DNA of 64,000 nucleotides from Marvania coccoides (GCA_963854735.1 OY978104.1:248001-312000); one strand, 5' to 3'; shown: positions 32,452 through 43,601, counted from the stretch's first letter. The notes: generated by a model from the sequence alone, not told the origin. Numbers and translations are program-made.

Positions 32452-33855
32452 TTAACAATTATTTTTTCCTAATGAGCAATCAAAATAGTTGTGACGGTTA
32501 CCCACCGCCATCTCCATGTTCACGTCTTGCGAGTTCTGCATCAGCGCTTTGTAGGCGACACCTCTCGGCGCCGCCGCGCTGGCGCCCCCCCAAATGTCCT
32601 GCGACGCAGGAGACCTGCCGCAGAGGGGGCTAAACCCCATGCTCAGCTCCAGCGGCTCAGATTTGGGACCTGAGATGGCATCCCCATCCACAGTTGCCGC
32701 ATCGTCATCGTCGTCGCCAGCGTCCTCCCCATCGTTCTCTTCGTAATACTTGCCCTGCTTCTCCAGCTTGATCTTCACCAGGCAAGGCAGCGCGAGGCGC
32801 GTGGCAGGGCACGCAGCCTCCACAGCACCCGCCTCCGCAGCGGCGGGAGAGGGGCAAGGAGAAGGCGTCCTCTCCATCTCGCGGACCACCGCGATCGCCT
32901 CCTCGATGTCCTCCTCCTCCTCCTCTTCCATAGCGTCGTCAATGTCTTCCTCCTCCTCTTCCTGGCTGTGAGGGACCTCCCAAGCCGGCTCCTCCGCCGC
33001 CTCCCCCCCCGCACAGCTTGACATGGAGTACCTCTGCAGCGCCGCCTCCACCGCCGGAGCGGTTTCCTTCACAATCTCGGACCACGTCATTTTGGTGATC
33101 TTCACGACGCGCTTGCGCAGCGTGGACTCTGTGAGCTTCATGCCCGCTCCCTTCTTGCCTCGCGTCTGCTTGCGCGCCGACTGCTGCGCCGCAGCCTCGG
33201 TCTCTTCGTCGCTGCTGGAGGACCACCCGCACCCCGGTGCCTGCTGCCGCATTTCGGCAGCAACCACCTGGTTGGCCTTCTTCGCGGCGGCTTTCAGAGA
33301 GAGGTCCTCCTTTTCGTACATCTTCATCCGGATGACGTAGATCACCTGGTGGTCGTGCTTAGGCGGGCGGCCAGGGCCCTCACGTTTGGGAGCCGCAGCA
33401 GCCCTTTTGGTGACGCCGCCGGTGACGGCAGCTATGGCCTTTCGCGCGGCCGTCGCAGCGCCCCGCTTCTTCCGCTTCTCCTTGACCGGGGTGGGGGCGG
33501 CGCGCTCCGGCGAGGCCCCCTTGGGGGAGGGGGTGGGAGACTTTTCATTTGAAATGCAGCAAGGGACAGTGGCAGCCAGATCGAGGATCTCCGGGAAGTG
33601 GTCGATGAGGACTGATACGCCTTCCAAGCCATTTCGCATCGCTTGCATACAGGGCTGCTCCATGAGGCGTGTGAAGCGGCGGGGCGAGGCCCGAGCCAGA
33701 ATCATTAGCTTTTGGCCGATAATGCCGAGCTGCCCCGCCATGAGGATGGCATCGCGCTCCTCAAGCGACGTCGGCATGATCAGGGTTGCCTGGCCGTAGA
33801 TGTCCTCCATTTTGGAAGCACCTGCACCGGAGCCCATAATATTAAAATCCCGCAT
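32452..33855 (-). CDS. Acidic nuclear protein, distant relative of GRPPAND family
   Basis: A single exon of 467 residues. The N-terminal about 100 residues are helical (EERDAILMAGQLGIIGQKLM). A very basic Ala/Lys-rich stretch leads to EGPGRPPKHD at about 159-168. Then come MKMYEKEDLSLKAAAKKA and, after a Ser/Glu-rich insertion, LTESTLRKRVVKI, which together resemble the two halves of a Psq-like helix-turn-helix. The C-terminal part is strongly acidic (QEEEEEDIDDAMEEEEEED). The spacing GRPP, then L(S/T)L..A, then (K/S)TLR.R parallels the three genes at 18-25 kb, so I suspect distant homology. The last about 15 residues follow a possible donor (gcg/gtgggt), so the true 3' end could be an unseen exon. 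Transcription or chromatin role inferred. Confidence 0.6.
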   Translation of the reverse strand: MRDFNIMGSGAGASKMEDIYGQATLIMPTSLEERDAILMAGQLGIIGQKLMILARASPRRFTRLMEQPCMQAMRNGLEGVSVLIDHFPEILDLAATVPCCISNEKSPTPSPKGASPERAAPTPVKEKRKKRGAATAARKAIAAVTGGVTKRAAAAPKREGPGRPPKHDHQVIYVIRMKMYEKEDLSLKAAAKKANQVVAAEMRQQAPGCGWSSSSDEETEAAAQQSARKQTRGKKGAGMKLTESTLRKRVVKITKMTWSEIVKETAPAVEAALQRYSMSSCAGGEAAEEPAWEVPHSQEEEEEDIDDAMEEEEEEDIEEAIAVVREMERTPSPCPSPAAAEAGAVEAACPATRLALPCLVKIKLEKQGKYYEENDGEDAGDDDDDAATVDGDAISGPKSEPLELSMGFSPLCGRSPASQDIWGGASAAAPRGVAYKALMQNSQDVNMEMAVGNRHNYFDCSLGKNNC

Positions 33856-34190
33856 TTAAAAAAAAAACAATACTATCAGACAAGCAAAGCCTACGGCAAG
33901 CACAGATGCCGATGCTAATTATGCGAGGCATCGGCAGGGCGACTGAAAACACACCTGAAGAGCTCCCTGAGCCCTGAATAAATGAACTCCTCTGTTCTCT
34001 GCGTTTCTGACCTGTGCCCGCTTCAAATATTATTTGGTAGTGTGACTGATTTATGTTTAATGTGGCGAAGAGATTTACGCTGTGTTAAAGGGCAAGTATC
34101 GGTATATGCAAGAAAGACATGTCTTCCAAAACTTGATTTAGTGCGTGTCTTAAGGCCTGTCTTGTTTATTTTTACTTCGTGTCAATCCCA
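33856..34190. promoter_or_regulatory. Divergent promoter region
   Basis: About 335 bases between the start of the acidic nuclear protein (minus) and the cyclic phosphodiesterase (plus). AT-rich, no site identified. Confidence 0.4.
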
Positions 34191-34875
34191 ATGTCCAACC
34201 CAGGTCTGAAGGAGAGCTACAGCCTCTGGTTCATGCCCAAAGGTTGGATTTGATCACAGATCGCTTTTCCCTTCTTTTTCCCTGCAATTCATCTCGATGC
34301 CGCCCTTCAAACAATATATAACATGCACGTATGGTCAACCTCACGCAGGCGCCCTGGCCACTCGACTCCACAGAGAGATCCATCACTTGGCAGCAAAGCC
34401 TCGACTCTCTGATGCTCCAGATTTCTTTCCTCACGTCACGCTCCTCGGCGGCATCGACGCCCCCAAAGCTGAGGTCCTGGCTACCGCAGAGCAGCTCGTC
34501 ACCCGCCTGCGCCCCTTCACGATCAGTTTCGACCGCGTTGCCAGCGGCACTTTTTTCTACCAGTGCGTCTACATTCTGTGCAAAGAAACGCCCGAGCTGA
34601 TGGCAGCAGGGCGGGAGGCAAAAGCGGCGTACGGAATGGACCCTGACAGCACCTACATGCCGCATTTGAGCTTGGTTTACTCTGATATTGACCCTGCCGG
34701 GCGGCAGGCTTTAGCTGAAGAAGAGCTGCAGCGCCTACTGGGGCCTGAGGGCGGCGCTGATGCACTAGCAGAGCGGGAGTTTGAGGTTGACTGCGTGGCG
34801 GTGTGGTACACCCCTCCGGATAAATCCCTGGAGAGTTGGCGAGCAGTTTCAGTGCTGCCTCTCTCTAAGAATTAA
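34191..34875 (+). CDS. Cyclic phosphodiesterase, 2H phosphoesterase superfamily
   Basis: Exons 34191-34242 and 34349-34875 (intron phase 1) give 192 residues, the normal size for plant/yeast CPDase. The short first exon supplies the typical start (KESYSLWFMPKG). Both catalytic H-x-T/S motifs are present: FPHVTLLGG near 49 and MPHLSLVYSD near 122. Members open ADP-ribose 1'',2''-cyclic phosphate to the 1''-phosphate, the step after tRNA splicing by 2'-phosphotransferase; some act on other 2',3'-cyclic phosphates. A longer open frame begins at 34297 inside the intron but lacks the conserved N terminus, so I reject that start. It is convergent with ELP1, with stop codons about 125 bases apart. 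Confidence 0.85.
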
Positions 34876-35000
34876 AAAGATAATATTGAACTTCCAATTT
34901 TGACGGTTTTTGCATTTCTGAACAACCTTTTGGAGGCTCAAGCCCATTCAAGCATTCAGCAAAAGAGTTATAATCTACGTATACCACCTTCATTTTCTTT

Positions 35001-38000
35001 TCACGGGTCTCTCAGAATCTCCCATTTCCAGTCCGACCGCTTGGCCGCTGCCGCCGCCTCCGCCGCCTTCTGTTGCAGCTCCGCGCCCGCCACCGCCGCC
35101 GTGGCCGCCTCCAGCGCCGCCAGCCCAGCTGGCCCCACAGCCGCACGCTCCTTGGCCCTGGCATTCAATTCTAAACTCAACCCCGGAGGCGGGTGCTGCA
35201 TGAGATCCTCTACCGCCGCCAAATGCCCGTCCACCAGCTCCTTCAGCGCCCCCTGCAGCTTAACAGCGTCCTCCTCGTGCCCCAGCAGCACCAGCAGCTC
35301 AGTCAGCTGCCCCGTCTCTTCACAAACCGACGGCAGCGGAGCTAGAGTCAGTAAATGCCGCCCCAGCTGCGCCTCCTCCTCGGGGCTGCCCTGCCGCACC
35401 TTCCCGCTGCGTGCCCTGTCCTTCCCCTTGTTCTTCTTCTTGGGTTTGCGCCCCCCAATGGTTGTAACAGAGGCGGAGCTCAGGCTGCCGCCGCCGCCAG
35501 CCAATGTGCCCTGCGTGTAGATGCTGAGCCCGCTGACCATGCTGGCAGCTTCCGTTTCGAGGTCGTCGTCCACCTGAAACGCCCCTGGACCCGCCTCTTC
35601 CTCTGCCGCCGCCACCGCCGCCGCCACGGCCTCCCTCCTTCCCCGTAGCTCCCTCAGCCGCGCCAAATACTTGTGCACGCGCTCCGCGTCCTCCCTCACG
35701 TTCTCCAGCACCCGCATCGCAGCTGCAGCGGCCTCAGGGGCGATGAGGGTCGCTTCGAGGTCTCCTCTACCCCGAGCGTGCGCCACCCGCAGCGCCTCCC
35801 TCCACTCCCCAGCCACCGTCAGCAGCCTCACCCCCGCGGGGACGTCGTCCAGGTACTCCAGGGTCACTGCAGCGGCGTCTGCAGGCATAACGCCATCCTC
35901 TAAATCCACCGCAAGGCGAGCCGCCATCGCTGCGACCTGCTCTGATGTGCGCCCCAGGCGGGCAGCCAGCATCAACGCCGGGCGCCACTTTCCTGCCAGC
36001 CTGTATGCCCGCAGCGCGCGCTCCAGGTCGCCAGCTGCCACGAACGCCATCGCTGCGTCCTCATGCCGCCCTTTGCCCTCCAGCTCCTCTGCCAGCGCGG
36101 TGTGGGCCTGGCGACGCAGCTCGGGCCGTGACTCGGTCAGCTGCAGCAGCAGTCGCAGCAGGGAGTGCTCCCTGGCTAAAGAAAGCGCAGCTGGAAAGTG
36201 AGCATCGCCAGCGTCAATGAGGTGCCGCAGGGCGCTGTCGAAGCGGCGCAGGTGGACGTCGATGGCGTGGCGGCGGAGAGGGAGGTCCTCGATGGCCGCA
36301 AACCGCTGCAGCTCTATCAGATACTCGCCGGGGTCGCGCTGCAATGCAAAAAAAAAAAAAAAATGACGGGGAAAGGTTAGTCTAGTTTTTCTAGCTGTAA
36401 AACAACTGGCAGCGATAAACTGAAGATCTTACGAATGCAAAAAAGCAAGAAATGTATGAAGAAAGAACCCAAGGGTAGTAATGATACAGAAAACTACAAT
36501 TAAATTAAAAAAATATATTTAGGTACCTGGCTGTGAGTCACCACCATGTAGGCCACTTCCAGCTCGTAGCTGCCTAGCGCAGCACGGTACAACTCCTCCT
36601 CTGGGGTGTACAGCATCATGTGCTTGAGCCCCGCCTCCGCGCTGATCGCCCCTCCTTCGTTTCTCCCATGCATCACCGCTTTTTCACCCCGCTCCAGCGC
36701 TGCCAACTCCGCCTCCTTCAGCTCCTTCACGCGCTTCAACGCCCCCGCCAGATCTCCGCACTTGGACAGCGCCGTGAGCTGCGTGCGCAGCCACTTTCCA
36801 CCATCCTTGGCTGCAACCGCCGCCGCAACTGCAGCGCACACAACAGTCACCTTCTCCGCAGCTTCTTGCCCTTCAGGCGCACCAAATCCGGCGCTGGAGG
36901 AGGAGGAAGACATAATTGAGGCGTACATTCCCTCTGGCCCCACGGTTATGTTACCCGGGGTCAACCCAGCTAGAAAGCCAGCGACGTCCCCGTCAGCGCC
37001 CACAGCGTCGACAAAACTGTCTACCTGGCTCAGAAACCGCGGCCATTTGTAGTCCGCCAGCACGTTCAGGTCCAGACGGTTCACGGTGGCCAGGTCCCAG
37101 GCCGCAACGAGCTCCCCAGCATCCAGCAATGCCGCCACAGCCGGCAGCACCAACGCTCGAGGCCTGACGGTCTCTAAATTGCCGCGTGGGGCCTGGTAAA
37201 TGACGTCAGAGGTGTCCGCAGGGGCAGCCACCAGCAGAGACCCCTCCTCAATGGAGCGGAAAGAGGGATCAGCAGCTTTATCATCGCCGCCTCCACCGCC
37301 AGCTCGTTTTCCAGCTTCAGCTGCCAGCAGCCGCAGCTCGGGGACGGCGTAGGACTGCGCCCCCGTCTGCAGCCGCCCGCGGGAGGAGGACGCGGTGGCA
37401 GCTACCGCGCTCAGCGGCAGCGTGCGCAGCGCGTGGCTTCTCGTGGTGTACAGCAAGAAAGGACCGCCCGGACCCCGGTAACGTACCGCAAATGACGTCA
37501 CGTCCGCCGCCACCTGTGCGGCGCCCCAGTAAAGCTCCCCCCGCCCTGTGAGTCCCATTGCAGGGCCCAGGATGAGGCTAGAAGAGATATTAGAGGTCGG
37601 TGGAAGGGCAGAAATTCTAGGACAGGTGCAGGGGAAAGGGGAGGGGAGGACCTGCAAGGTGCCTCCTGGACTGTAAAGCCACAGCGCGCCGCCCTCCAGC
37701 TCCAAAAGCGCGCCAGAAATGCAGCATACGCAGCGCGCAACGGGCCCTGGCGCTGGAACCGCTGCCACCTCCTCACAGCTGGCTGCATCGCCGCTATTGC
37801 TCAAGCAGCACTCTAACAGAACATCTTGCTCATCGGCGCCGCTGTGGACCACCAGCAAAACTGCCTCAGGGCCCAGCCATGCAGCCGCCCTTGCTGTTTT
37901 TTCGCCCCCCAATGATGCGAGCGAAGGCGGGGGCTGCAGCAGTCGAGGCAGCAGCCGCGGCAGCCCTGAGCGACCCCACGGCGTCTCCTCCAGCTGCTCC

Positions 38001-39623
38001 TCCAAACTCTCTTCCCAGAGATCTTCCTCTACAGATTCCACTACAGCCAAGCGCCCATCGCTCAGTACTGCCAGTACCGCCTCTGCAGACGCCCCTGCGC
38101 CGTCTCTTAGCGCGTTGCGTAACGCCACAGCCACTGCGGGGGCCGGCAGGGCCACCGCGGCTGTGCACATGGGCGGGGGTACGATTGACTCCCGCAGCGG
38201 CGTTAACAAAATGGAAGCGCCATCCATCACGGCTGCAGTACCCAGCGCGCTGATGCAGGCATCCCACGCGAAGCGTAACACGCTGACACGTCCTTCTGCG
38301 GTCACAGTGCGCAGCTCCAGGCTGCCCTGCGCGCCAGGGCCCCAAGATAGCAACAGCCCGCCGCTGCCGAGGTAATGCCGCTCCCATTTAAGGTACCAGT
38401 GCCAGTTTGAGCGGTGCCACAGCTGCAGCAGTCGCGTGGACGGGTCGAGGTCACCCTCGCCCCCACCTGAGACCAGCACCACCCCCAGAATCTGCGAATC
38501 CGGCGACCAGCTCAGCGCCTCAACCTCGCCCTCTCTTCCGTCTGAAAAAAACGTCGGAACGTCGAAGGAGCCGTGCCGCAGCCCGTTGCGCTCAAACATG
38601 CAGATCTTATTGGCGGTGGCGGTGGTGCCCGCGGCTTCTGCGGCCTCCTGCCGCCGCCGGAGCTCACGCTTCCATGCCCCCACATGCCGCACCTCTGGCG
38701 CCTGCCCCTGCGCCCCTCTGGGCGCCTCTTTCGTCTCCCTTTCAACCGCAACACCCTTTGTGCCCTCTTCCGCATCTCCACAGCGCTGTGCCACGTACAA
38801 ATGCCGGCCATTTGGCTGCCAAGCTGCTCCTGCCGCCACCGTCCCTGGCATGACCTCTCCCAAAGCGTGCAGCTCCCCTGCCTCCCGGTCCCAGATGCGC
38901 ACCCTGGCGGGAGCGCCCGGGCCGTCAGGCGCGCACGTCGCCAGGTACCGTCCGTCGCCTCTCCAGCTCAGGCCGGCGGCACCAGCCCCCCCAAAAAGCG
39001 GCAGGGCAGCGCCGTTGGAGGAGGAAGAAGTAGCGATGGAGGGCGGGGCGGTAGGTTGGGGGCATGCGGGGGAGTTGTCTGTCACTAAAACTTCGCATAA
39101 AAGGTCCCATGTGGGGGCTAAAAGAAGGAGCTGGCCGAGGCCGCCGAGGACCGCTAAAGCTTCGCCGTCCGGGCTCCAGCTGAGAGCCACCACGCCACCC
39201 TCCACTGAGCCGACCTCTTCTACGGTTGGGGGACCGGCGGAGGTGGTTAGGAGGAGGATGGCGCCGCTGGAGAGCGCGACGGTGAGGGCTTGAAGGTCCG
39301 GAGAGAAAGAGAGGGAGGTGATGGAGGCGTCCAACGGCAGCATGCAGCCCGCCACAGCGGCCAGATCCATGAGATCAGCGACCCAGAGTACCTGAAAGCG
39401 GTTGAATTGAGGAGTTTAATAGGCGAAGATGCCGAAAAATTTATGGGGTATGTTTTTTTTTATTTACCTGCAACGAGGCGGCGTTGACGCACGCAACATT
39501 GCATCCGCTTCCTCCAATATATATGCAATTTGTCTCGTCGTCCTGAGCCAATACTTCCGCCACGCCGAAATCTTCATTTAAAATCGAAGATGCAAGCTCG
39601 GCGGTGCTCACCAGGTTTCGCAT
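35001..39623 (-). CDS. ELP1: Elongator complex subunit 1 (IKAP/IKI3 family)
   Basis: Exons (minus strand) 39623-39468, 39391-36527 and 36338-35001, all phase 0, give 1452 residues, slightly longer than plant and human ELP1 (about 1320-1330). The N-terminal about 750 residues are WD40-like propeller sequence (ITSLSFSPDLQAL, VVALSWSPDGEALAV, AAGLSWRGDGRYLAT, VEALSWSPDSQILGV). The C-terminal part is TPR-like helices (DLNVLADYKWPRFL, RDPGEYLIELQRFA, ALRAYRLAGKWRPALMLA) typical of IKI3. ELP1 is the scaffold of Elongator, which adds cm5 side chains to wobble uridine in tRNA. A Lys-rich KPKKKNKGKDRARSGK patch near 1310 matches the basic region used for tRNA binding in the family. Intron 2 has a 16-base T run (sense) beside its acceptor. 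Confidence 0.9.
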
Positions 39624-40108
39624 CGCGGCTTAGCTTTTTCGCGATTTTTTAAATATAAAAATCTCGAAATTAAACGAAAGCATGGCGAAAAAATTGCTGA
39701 TATTTAAATTTGCAGGGAAAACTGGAGCACGTAAAATGCGCTGCATGAATGGCCGGCAGAGGGCTCGCACGTCGTATTGCAATGCCATAAACAAATGCCG
39801 TAAACAAACAAAAGGAGAGGATCTCTAGGGTCGCGCAATCGGCAGAGTCCTGGTACATATTCTGAGTTGCTGGCCCACTGTTGGTTGCTAGCCTTCTCCC
39901 TTCCTTGGAGACTCGGGATCGCCATTATATCGATTAATGCCCCCATGCGACGTCTTTCGAATTAAATTGGTCACGCGCGAAAAATGGACCTTTGGTCATA
40001 AGTGACGCGAGATGCACGTAGCTCTTCCTCTCCGCCCTCCTCGCATGTTTAAACATATTTAAACTGAATATTTAATTTTAATTATTTGACGCTGCGGTCG
40101 CCGTTCCA
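39624..40108. promoter_or_regulatory. Divergent promoter region, ELP1 / AOX
   Basis: 485 bases, AT-rich near both starts, with a GC-richer centre. Nothing specific recognised; it must contain both promoters and 5' UTRs. Confidence 0.45.
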
Positions 40109-41624
40109 ATGATGCTGTCCAACTTCCAACTGGCGATGAAACCCCTCCTCGGGTCTCAGACCCTGATGGCGCAGGGCTTGCCCGCCCTCATGCAGGCGGC
40201 AAAGCACATTTCGGCTTCTTTCGGCGCTGTTAGCGTGCTGGAGAGCTCTCGCACGTCCTTCCAGGTGAACAATGGATCTTGTTTCAAAAATCGGACAAAG
40301 TCTCCAGGCGCCCTCTTAATGCGTGTTCGACACTCCATGCGAAGAATGGGGTTTATTCGGCAGGACAAAACCATTAATTGCCCCTTCTACCGGCAGACCT
40401 TTCTTATTAGTCAACCTATGAATATTTCATCCTAAAACCCCCAGTATCCATGCGTCGTGCAGAACACCCTGTCCACCCGCTCCTACGCCTCCAAAACCGC
40501 CTCGAAAGAGCAGCAGGCAGCTGCTGCCAAGAATGAACCAAAATCTACTGAGGTGGGACAGGGAATAAAGGGCCACTCTGGACAGCAGGTCAGCGATGCC
40601 TTCAACGAGAGCTACATGCTCATGCACCCCACCTACCCCGCGGACTACGTCGAGGCAAGTTTATATTTTTTTTAACGGCATATTTTTTATTTTTTTATTT
40701 TTTTGCCCGCCGGAGTTGCCTTTGATGTTTTTTACCCCCCTTTTGCAGAAAATCAAGCCGTTCCACAACAAGCCTGAGTCTTTCAGCGAATGGACCGGGT
40801 ATTATGTACGTTTACCATTTATATTGAGCAAAACAATTAAGCCTCTGTGAAGCTGACTGTGTCCTTTCTTCCTCCAACTTTTCCAGGGAGTGAAGCTCCT
40901 CCGCTCCACCTTTGACAAGATCACCAACTACGGGGAGGACACCATGAACAGCAAAAAGTGGCTGACTCGCTTTCTATTTCTGGAGACTGTGGCGGGTGTG
41001 CCGGGCATGGTTGGCGCGATGCTGCGCCACATGCGCAGCCTGCGCACGATGAAGCGGGACAACGCGTGGATCCACACGCTGCTGGAAGAGGCAGAGAACG
41101 AGCGCATGCACCTGCTGACGTTCATGCAGATGGCGAATCCTGGGATGGCGTTCCGCGCTTCAGTCATCGGCACCCAGGGCGTCTTCCTGTCACTGTACAC
41201 CGTGTTCTACGCCATCAGCCCCAGGCACTGCCACGCCTTCGTTGCTTATTTGGAGGAGGAGGCCGTGAAAACCTACAGCCACTGCATCTCTGACTTGGAC
41301 AAGGTACGGGGACGTCTTTGTAAAACCTGAACCTGTGTGTGAACAACTGCGGTGTTTTTGCCTGTGATTTTATCAACACCGCCAGCTCAAGTATTTTATT
41401 CTTTATTTATTGCGCAGGGTCGCCTGCCTGAGTGGGAGAACATCCAGATACCAGACATTGCGCTGAGCTACTGGCGTCTGCCGACGGGCAGCAGTATGCG
41501 TGACCTGCTGCTGGCCATTCGTGCCGACGAGTTGTGCCACAACCACGTCAACAGCGTCTTCGCTAAGCTGCCCGCTGATGCACCCAACCCCTTCGCCCCC
41601 GGGACCTACATTGCCCCTCTTTAA
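40109..41624 (+). CDS. AOX: Mitochondrial alternative oxidase
   Basis: Exons 40109-40264, 40445-40654, 40749-40805, 40887-41303 and 41418-41624 give 348 residues. The diiron carboxylate motifs are complete: LET (Glu174), NERMH (Glu213, His216), LEEEAVKTY and RADELCHNH. The enzyme oxidises ubiquinol and reduces oxygen to water on the matrix side of the inner mitochondrial membrane without pumping protons. The N terminus is Ser/Thr/Arg/Gln-rich and lacks acids early on, as expected for a mitochondrial presequence. The second intron begins with GC (gag/gcaagt); no GT donor nearby keeps the frame. The start of exon 2 could instead be 40459, six residues shorter or so, since two acceptors are in phase. 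Overall length and motifs are normal. Confidence 0.93.
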
Positions 41625-41929
41625 ATGAAACTAAGGGCTGGCTGATGCCTGGCGGAGCAGAATCGTCCCCTCGTAAAAAAATACCCTTCGTAAAAAAATG
41701 AAATTTCTATTTTCTAATAGGCATTCGATCAATATTTTTTCAAGACCTATGTTTTTTTTAAAATGTTTTGACGTTATTTATTGACGTATTAATCCCCACC
41801 ATGAGAAGTAGTACTGGTACTGGTAGTACGATGAATCCCGTCCTCCTTGCGTTTATTGCTTTCTATTTAGTATTTAGTTATATTGACCGCCTGTCTCTGA
41901 AGTTTATTTTGCTTGGTACAAAAATACAA

Positions 41930-42028
41930 TATTGAGTGTTTAGACTCTGCACAGAGACGGCAACAAAGGCTACACAGCAGAGGGGCAGGCTTGGTCCTAA
42001 CACATAAGTCAGGAGCCCACCGCCGCAC
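41930..42028 (+). repeat. Interspersed repeat, plus copy
   Basis: Matches the inverted copy at 160-330 (CTGCACAGAGACGGCAACAA, CAGGAGC, CCGCCGCACATGG) directly upstream of the LINE fragment. It ends in a short TATG run that resembles the CATA tails seen elsewhere. Confidence 0.6.
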
Positions 42029-42846
42029 ATGGAATGTATGTATGTTTCCCTTCAGCTGTGTGCTACAGCGGTGCTGCGCTTTTGGACTCGTCTGCACGAG
42101 CTCCCAGAGGACCACCTCGCCCGCCAGGCGTTCCTGGCCAGCGTGGAGATGGCGGAGGGAGATGAGGCGATGCGAGCAGCAGTGGAGGTGACGGCGGCGG
42201 CGGCGGCGGTTGGGCTGCAAGCGGCGGCGCCAAGGGCGGCGGCGCCGAGGGCGGCGGCACCACCGTGCTGGGCAGCGGAGGCGCGCGCTATGCTGCAAGC
42301 GATGGGTGTCATGACCACTGCCGGGGCTCTCAAGGACGACGCCTCCGAGCTGCTGCACACCAACGCTGAGGAGAAGTGGCTGGCAGCACTGACGACGTCG
42401 CCCAGCCAGCAGATGCGCCACTACCTCGACACCTGGTACCAAATGCCGCTCACCGTCGAGGCGTACGAGCAGCACCGCCACCTCAGCTTGCTGCAGCGAG
42501 CGGACAGAGCAGCGCTGTCGCGCTTTCGGCTTGGGGTGCGGTGGATTCGTGTCCCACGAGCGGGGGAGAGCGGAGTTTGGCACCCACCAGCTCAGTGCCC
42601 GCTCTGCGCGGAGCAGGGCCAGCACCATGACGCGCACATCCTGCGTACCTGCCCCGCCCTCCTCCAAGCGCGCGCTCCGGCGACTGCAGCGCTGGCTGCA
42701 TCACCAACGCCGAGAAGCCTGCTGGAGCTGGAGGAGGCAGAACTCACCCAGGTGGCGGCCCTGGTGCGGGCAATCCTGGAGGACGTGTAGGAGGCGTACA
42801 AGACTGGCGCACGGAGAGAGAGAGAGACAGAGAGAGAGTCAAGTTA
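42029..42846 (+). mobile_element. 5'-truncated LINE (non-LTR retrotransposon) 3' fragment
   Basis: An open frame to 42790 encodes the C-terminal end of a LINE ORF2-like protein: LRFWTRLHELPEDHLARQAF is typical of the helical region after the reverse transcriptase. Near the end is a CCHC-type zinc knuckle (CPLC, nine residues, H, four residues, C; CPLCAEQGQHHDAHILRTC). An Ala-rich insertion (AAAPRAAAPRAAAPP) lies between. Reverse transcriptase and endonuclease parts are absent, so the copy is 5'-truncated, the usual result of target-primed integration. A GA microsatellite (42815-42838) follows the stop and may be the 3' tail. The left boundary with the repeat at 41930 is uncertain. Confidence 0.75.
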
Positions 42847-43056
42847 TGAGATGAAACTTTGCAAGATGAGTATGTTTATTTAACTTCCATTTATTATGCA
42901 TACACGTTCGGTGGTTCGCGCTCCCTACTAGTTAGCTCATTGAAGCTGCCAGTGCGTAAACTTTGGTAGTTTACTGCACTGCAACGTCGGATGCATCACT
43001 TCCCCGTGGTATCGCAGTCTCTAATGGACGGGTACAAAAGGCGGGTGCCACTTATT

Positions 43057-43426
43057 TCAGTGAGCACACCGGGTACTACATCAAAAACCCTTTAGCCAGG
43101 GGTTGAGTGACCGCTGTAGATGGGAGGGGTGCTGGGCGGGCCAGCATTGCCCAAGCGCGAACCCCAAACCTGACGGGCCGTAGCCGTCAGGAGAACCCTG
43201 CTTTTCCCTTAATTTTAGTCGGTCGCGCCGCTGGGGGACCCCGGAAGGCGGGGGCCAGAGCCTTAACTGTGGGCGGCGGAGCGGTCACCGGCGTAGTGGC
43301 AGTATCCGTACGTCCACCGTACCGGGGGTCGATCCCAGCGGATGGAAGGGGGTACCCGCCTTACTGTGGCGGGAAGTGGCACGTCGCCTTGCAGGTCTCT
43401 ATAAGAGCACCTTCTGTAGGAGACGT
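43057..43426 (+). mobile_element. SINE-like element, tRNA-related, copy 2
   Basis: Full-length match, in opposite orientation, to 17860-18226. An A-box-like segment (GGCGTAGTGG, 43290-43299), a GTAC-GTCCACC-GTAC hairpin with a seven-base loop, and a T-arm-like GGGGTCGATCCC (43325-43336) lie at tRNA-like spacing. The element is followed by about 70 unrelated bases and then a long CATA microsatellite, which could be its tail. The two copies differ at many scattered positions, so neither is very recent. Confidence 0.7.
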
Positions 43427-43498
43427 AACAACCAGATGTAAACCCATTAAACCCATTAAACCCATGTTGTGGTGTGGGCGCCTCCCTTTCTGTCTGTA

Positions 43499-43601
43499 AT
43501 ACATACATACATACATACATACATACATACATACATACATACATACATACATACATACATACATACATACATACATACATACATACATACATACATACAT
43601 T
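43499..43601 (+). repeat. (CATA)n microsatellite
   Basis: About 25 perfect tandem copies of the tetranucleotide CATA, ending in TTACAGGG. Long open frames across it on both strands are artefacts of the repeat. Confidence 0.97.

Noticed and set aside
34297..34348. ATG at 34297 as start of the cyclic phosphodiesterase
   Set aside because: It lies inside the predicted intron and would replace the conserved YSLWFMPKG start by unrelated residues.
43290..43340. Functional tRNA gene
   Set aside because: A/B-box-like blocks and a 7-base loop hairpin exist, but the stems are imperfect and the unit is embedded in a 370-base repeated element, so a tRNA-derived SINE is the better reading.
43499..43601. 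CRISPR-like regular repetition
   Set aside because: The unit is four bases with no spacers; a simple microsatellite in a eukaryotic genome.
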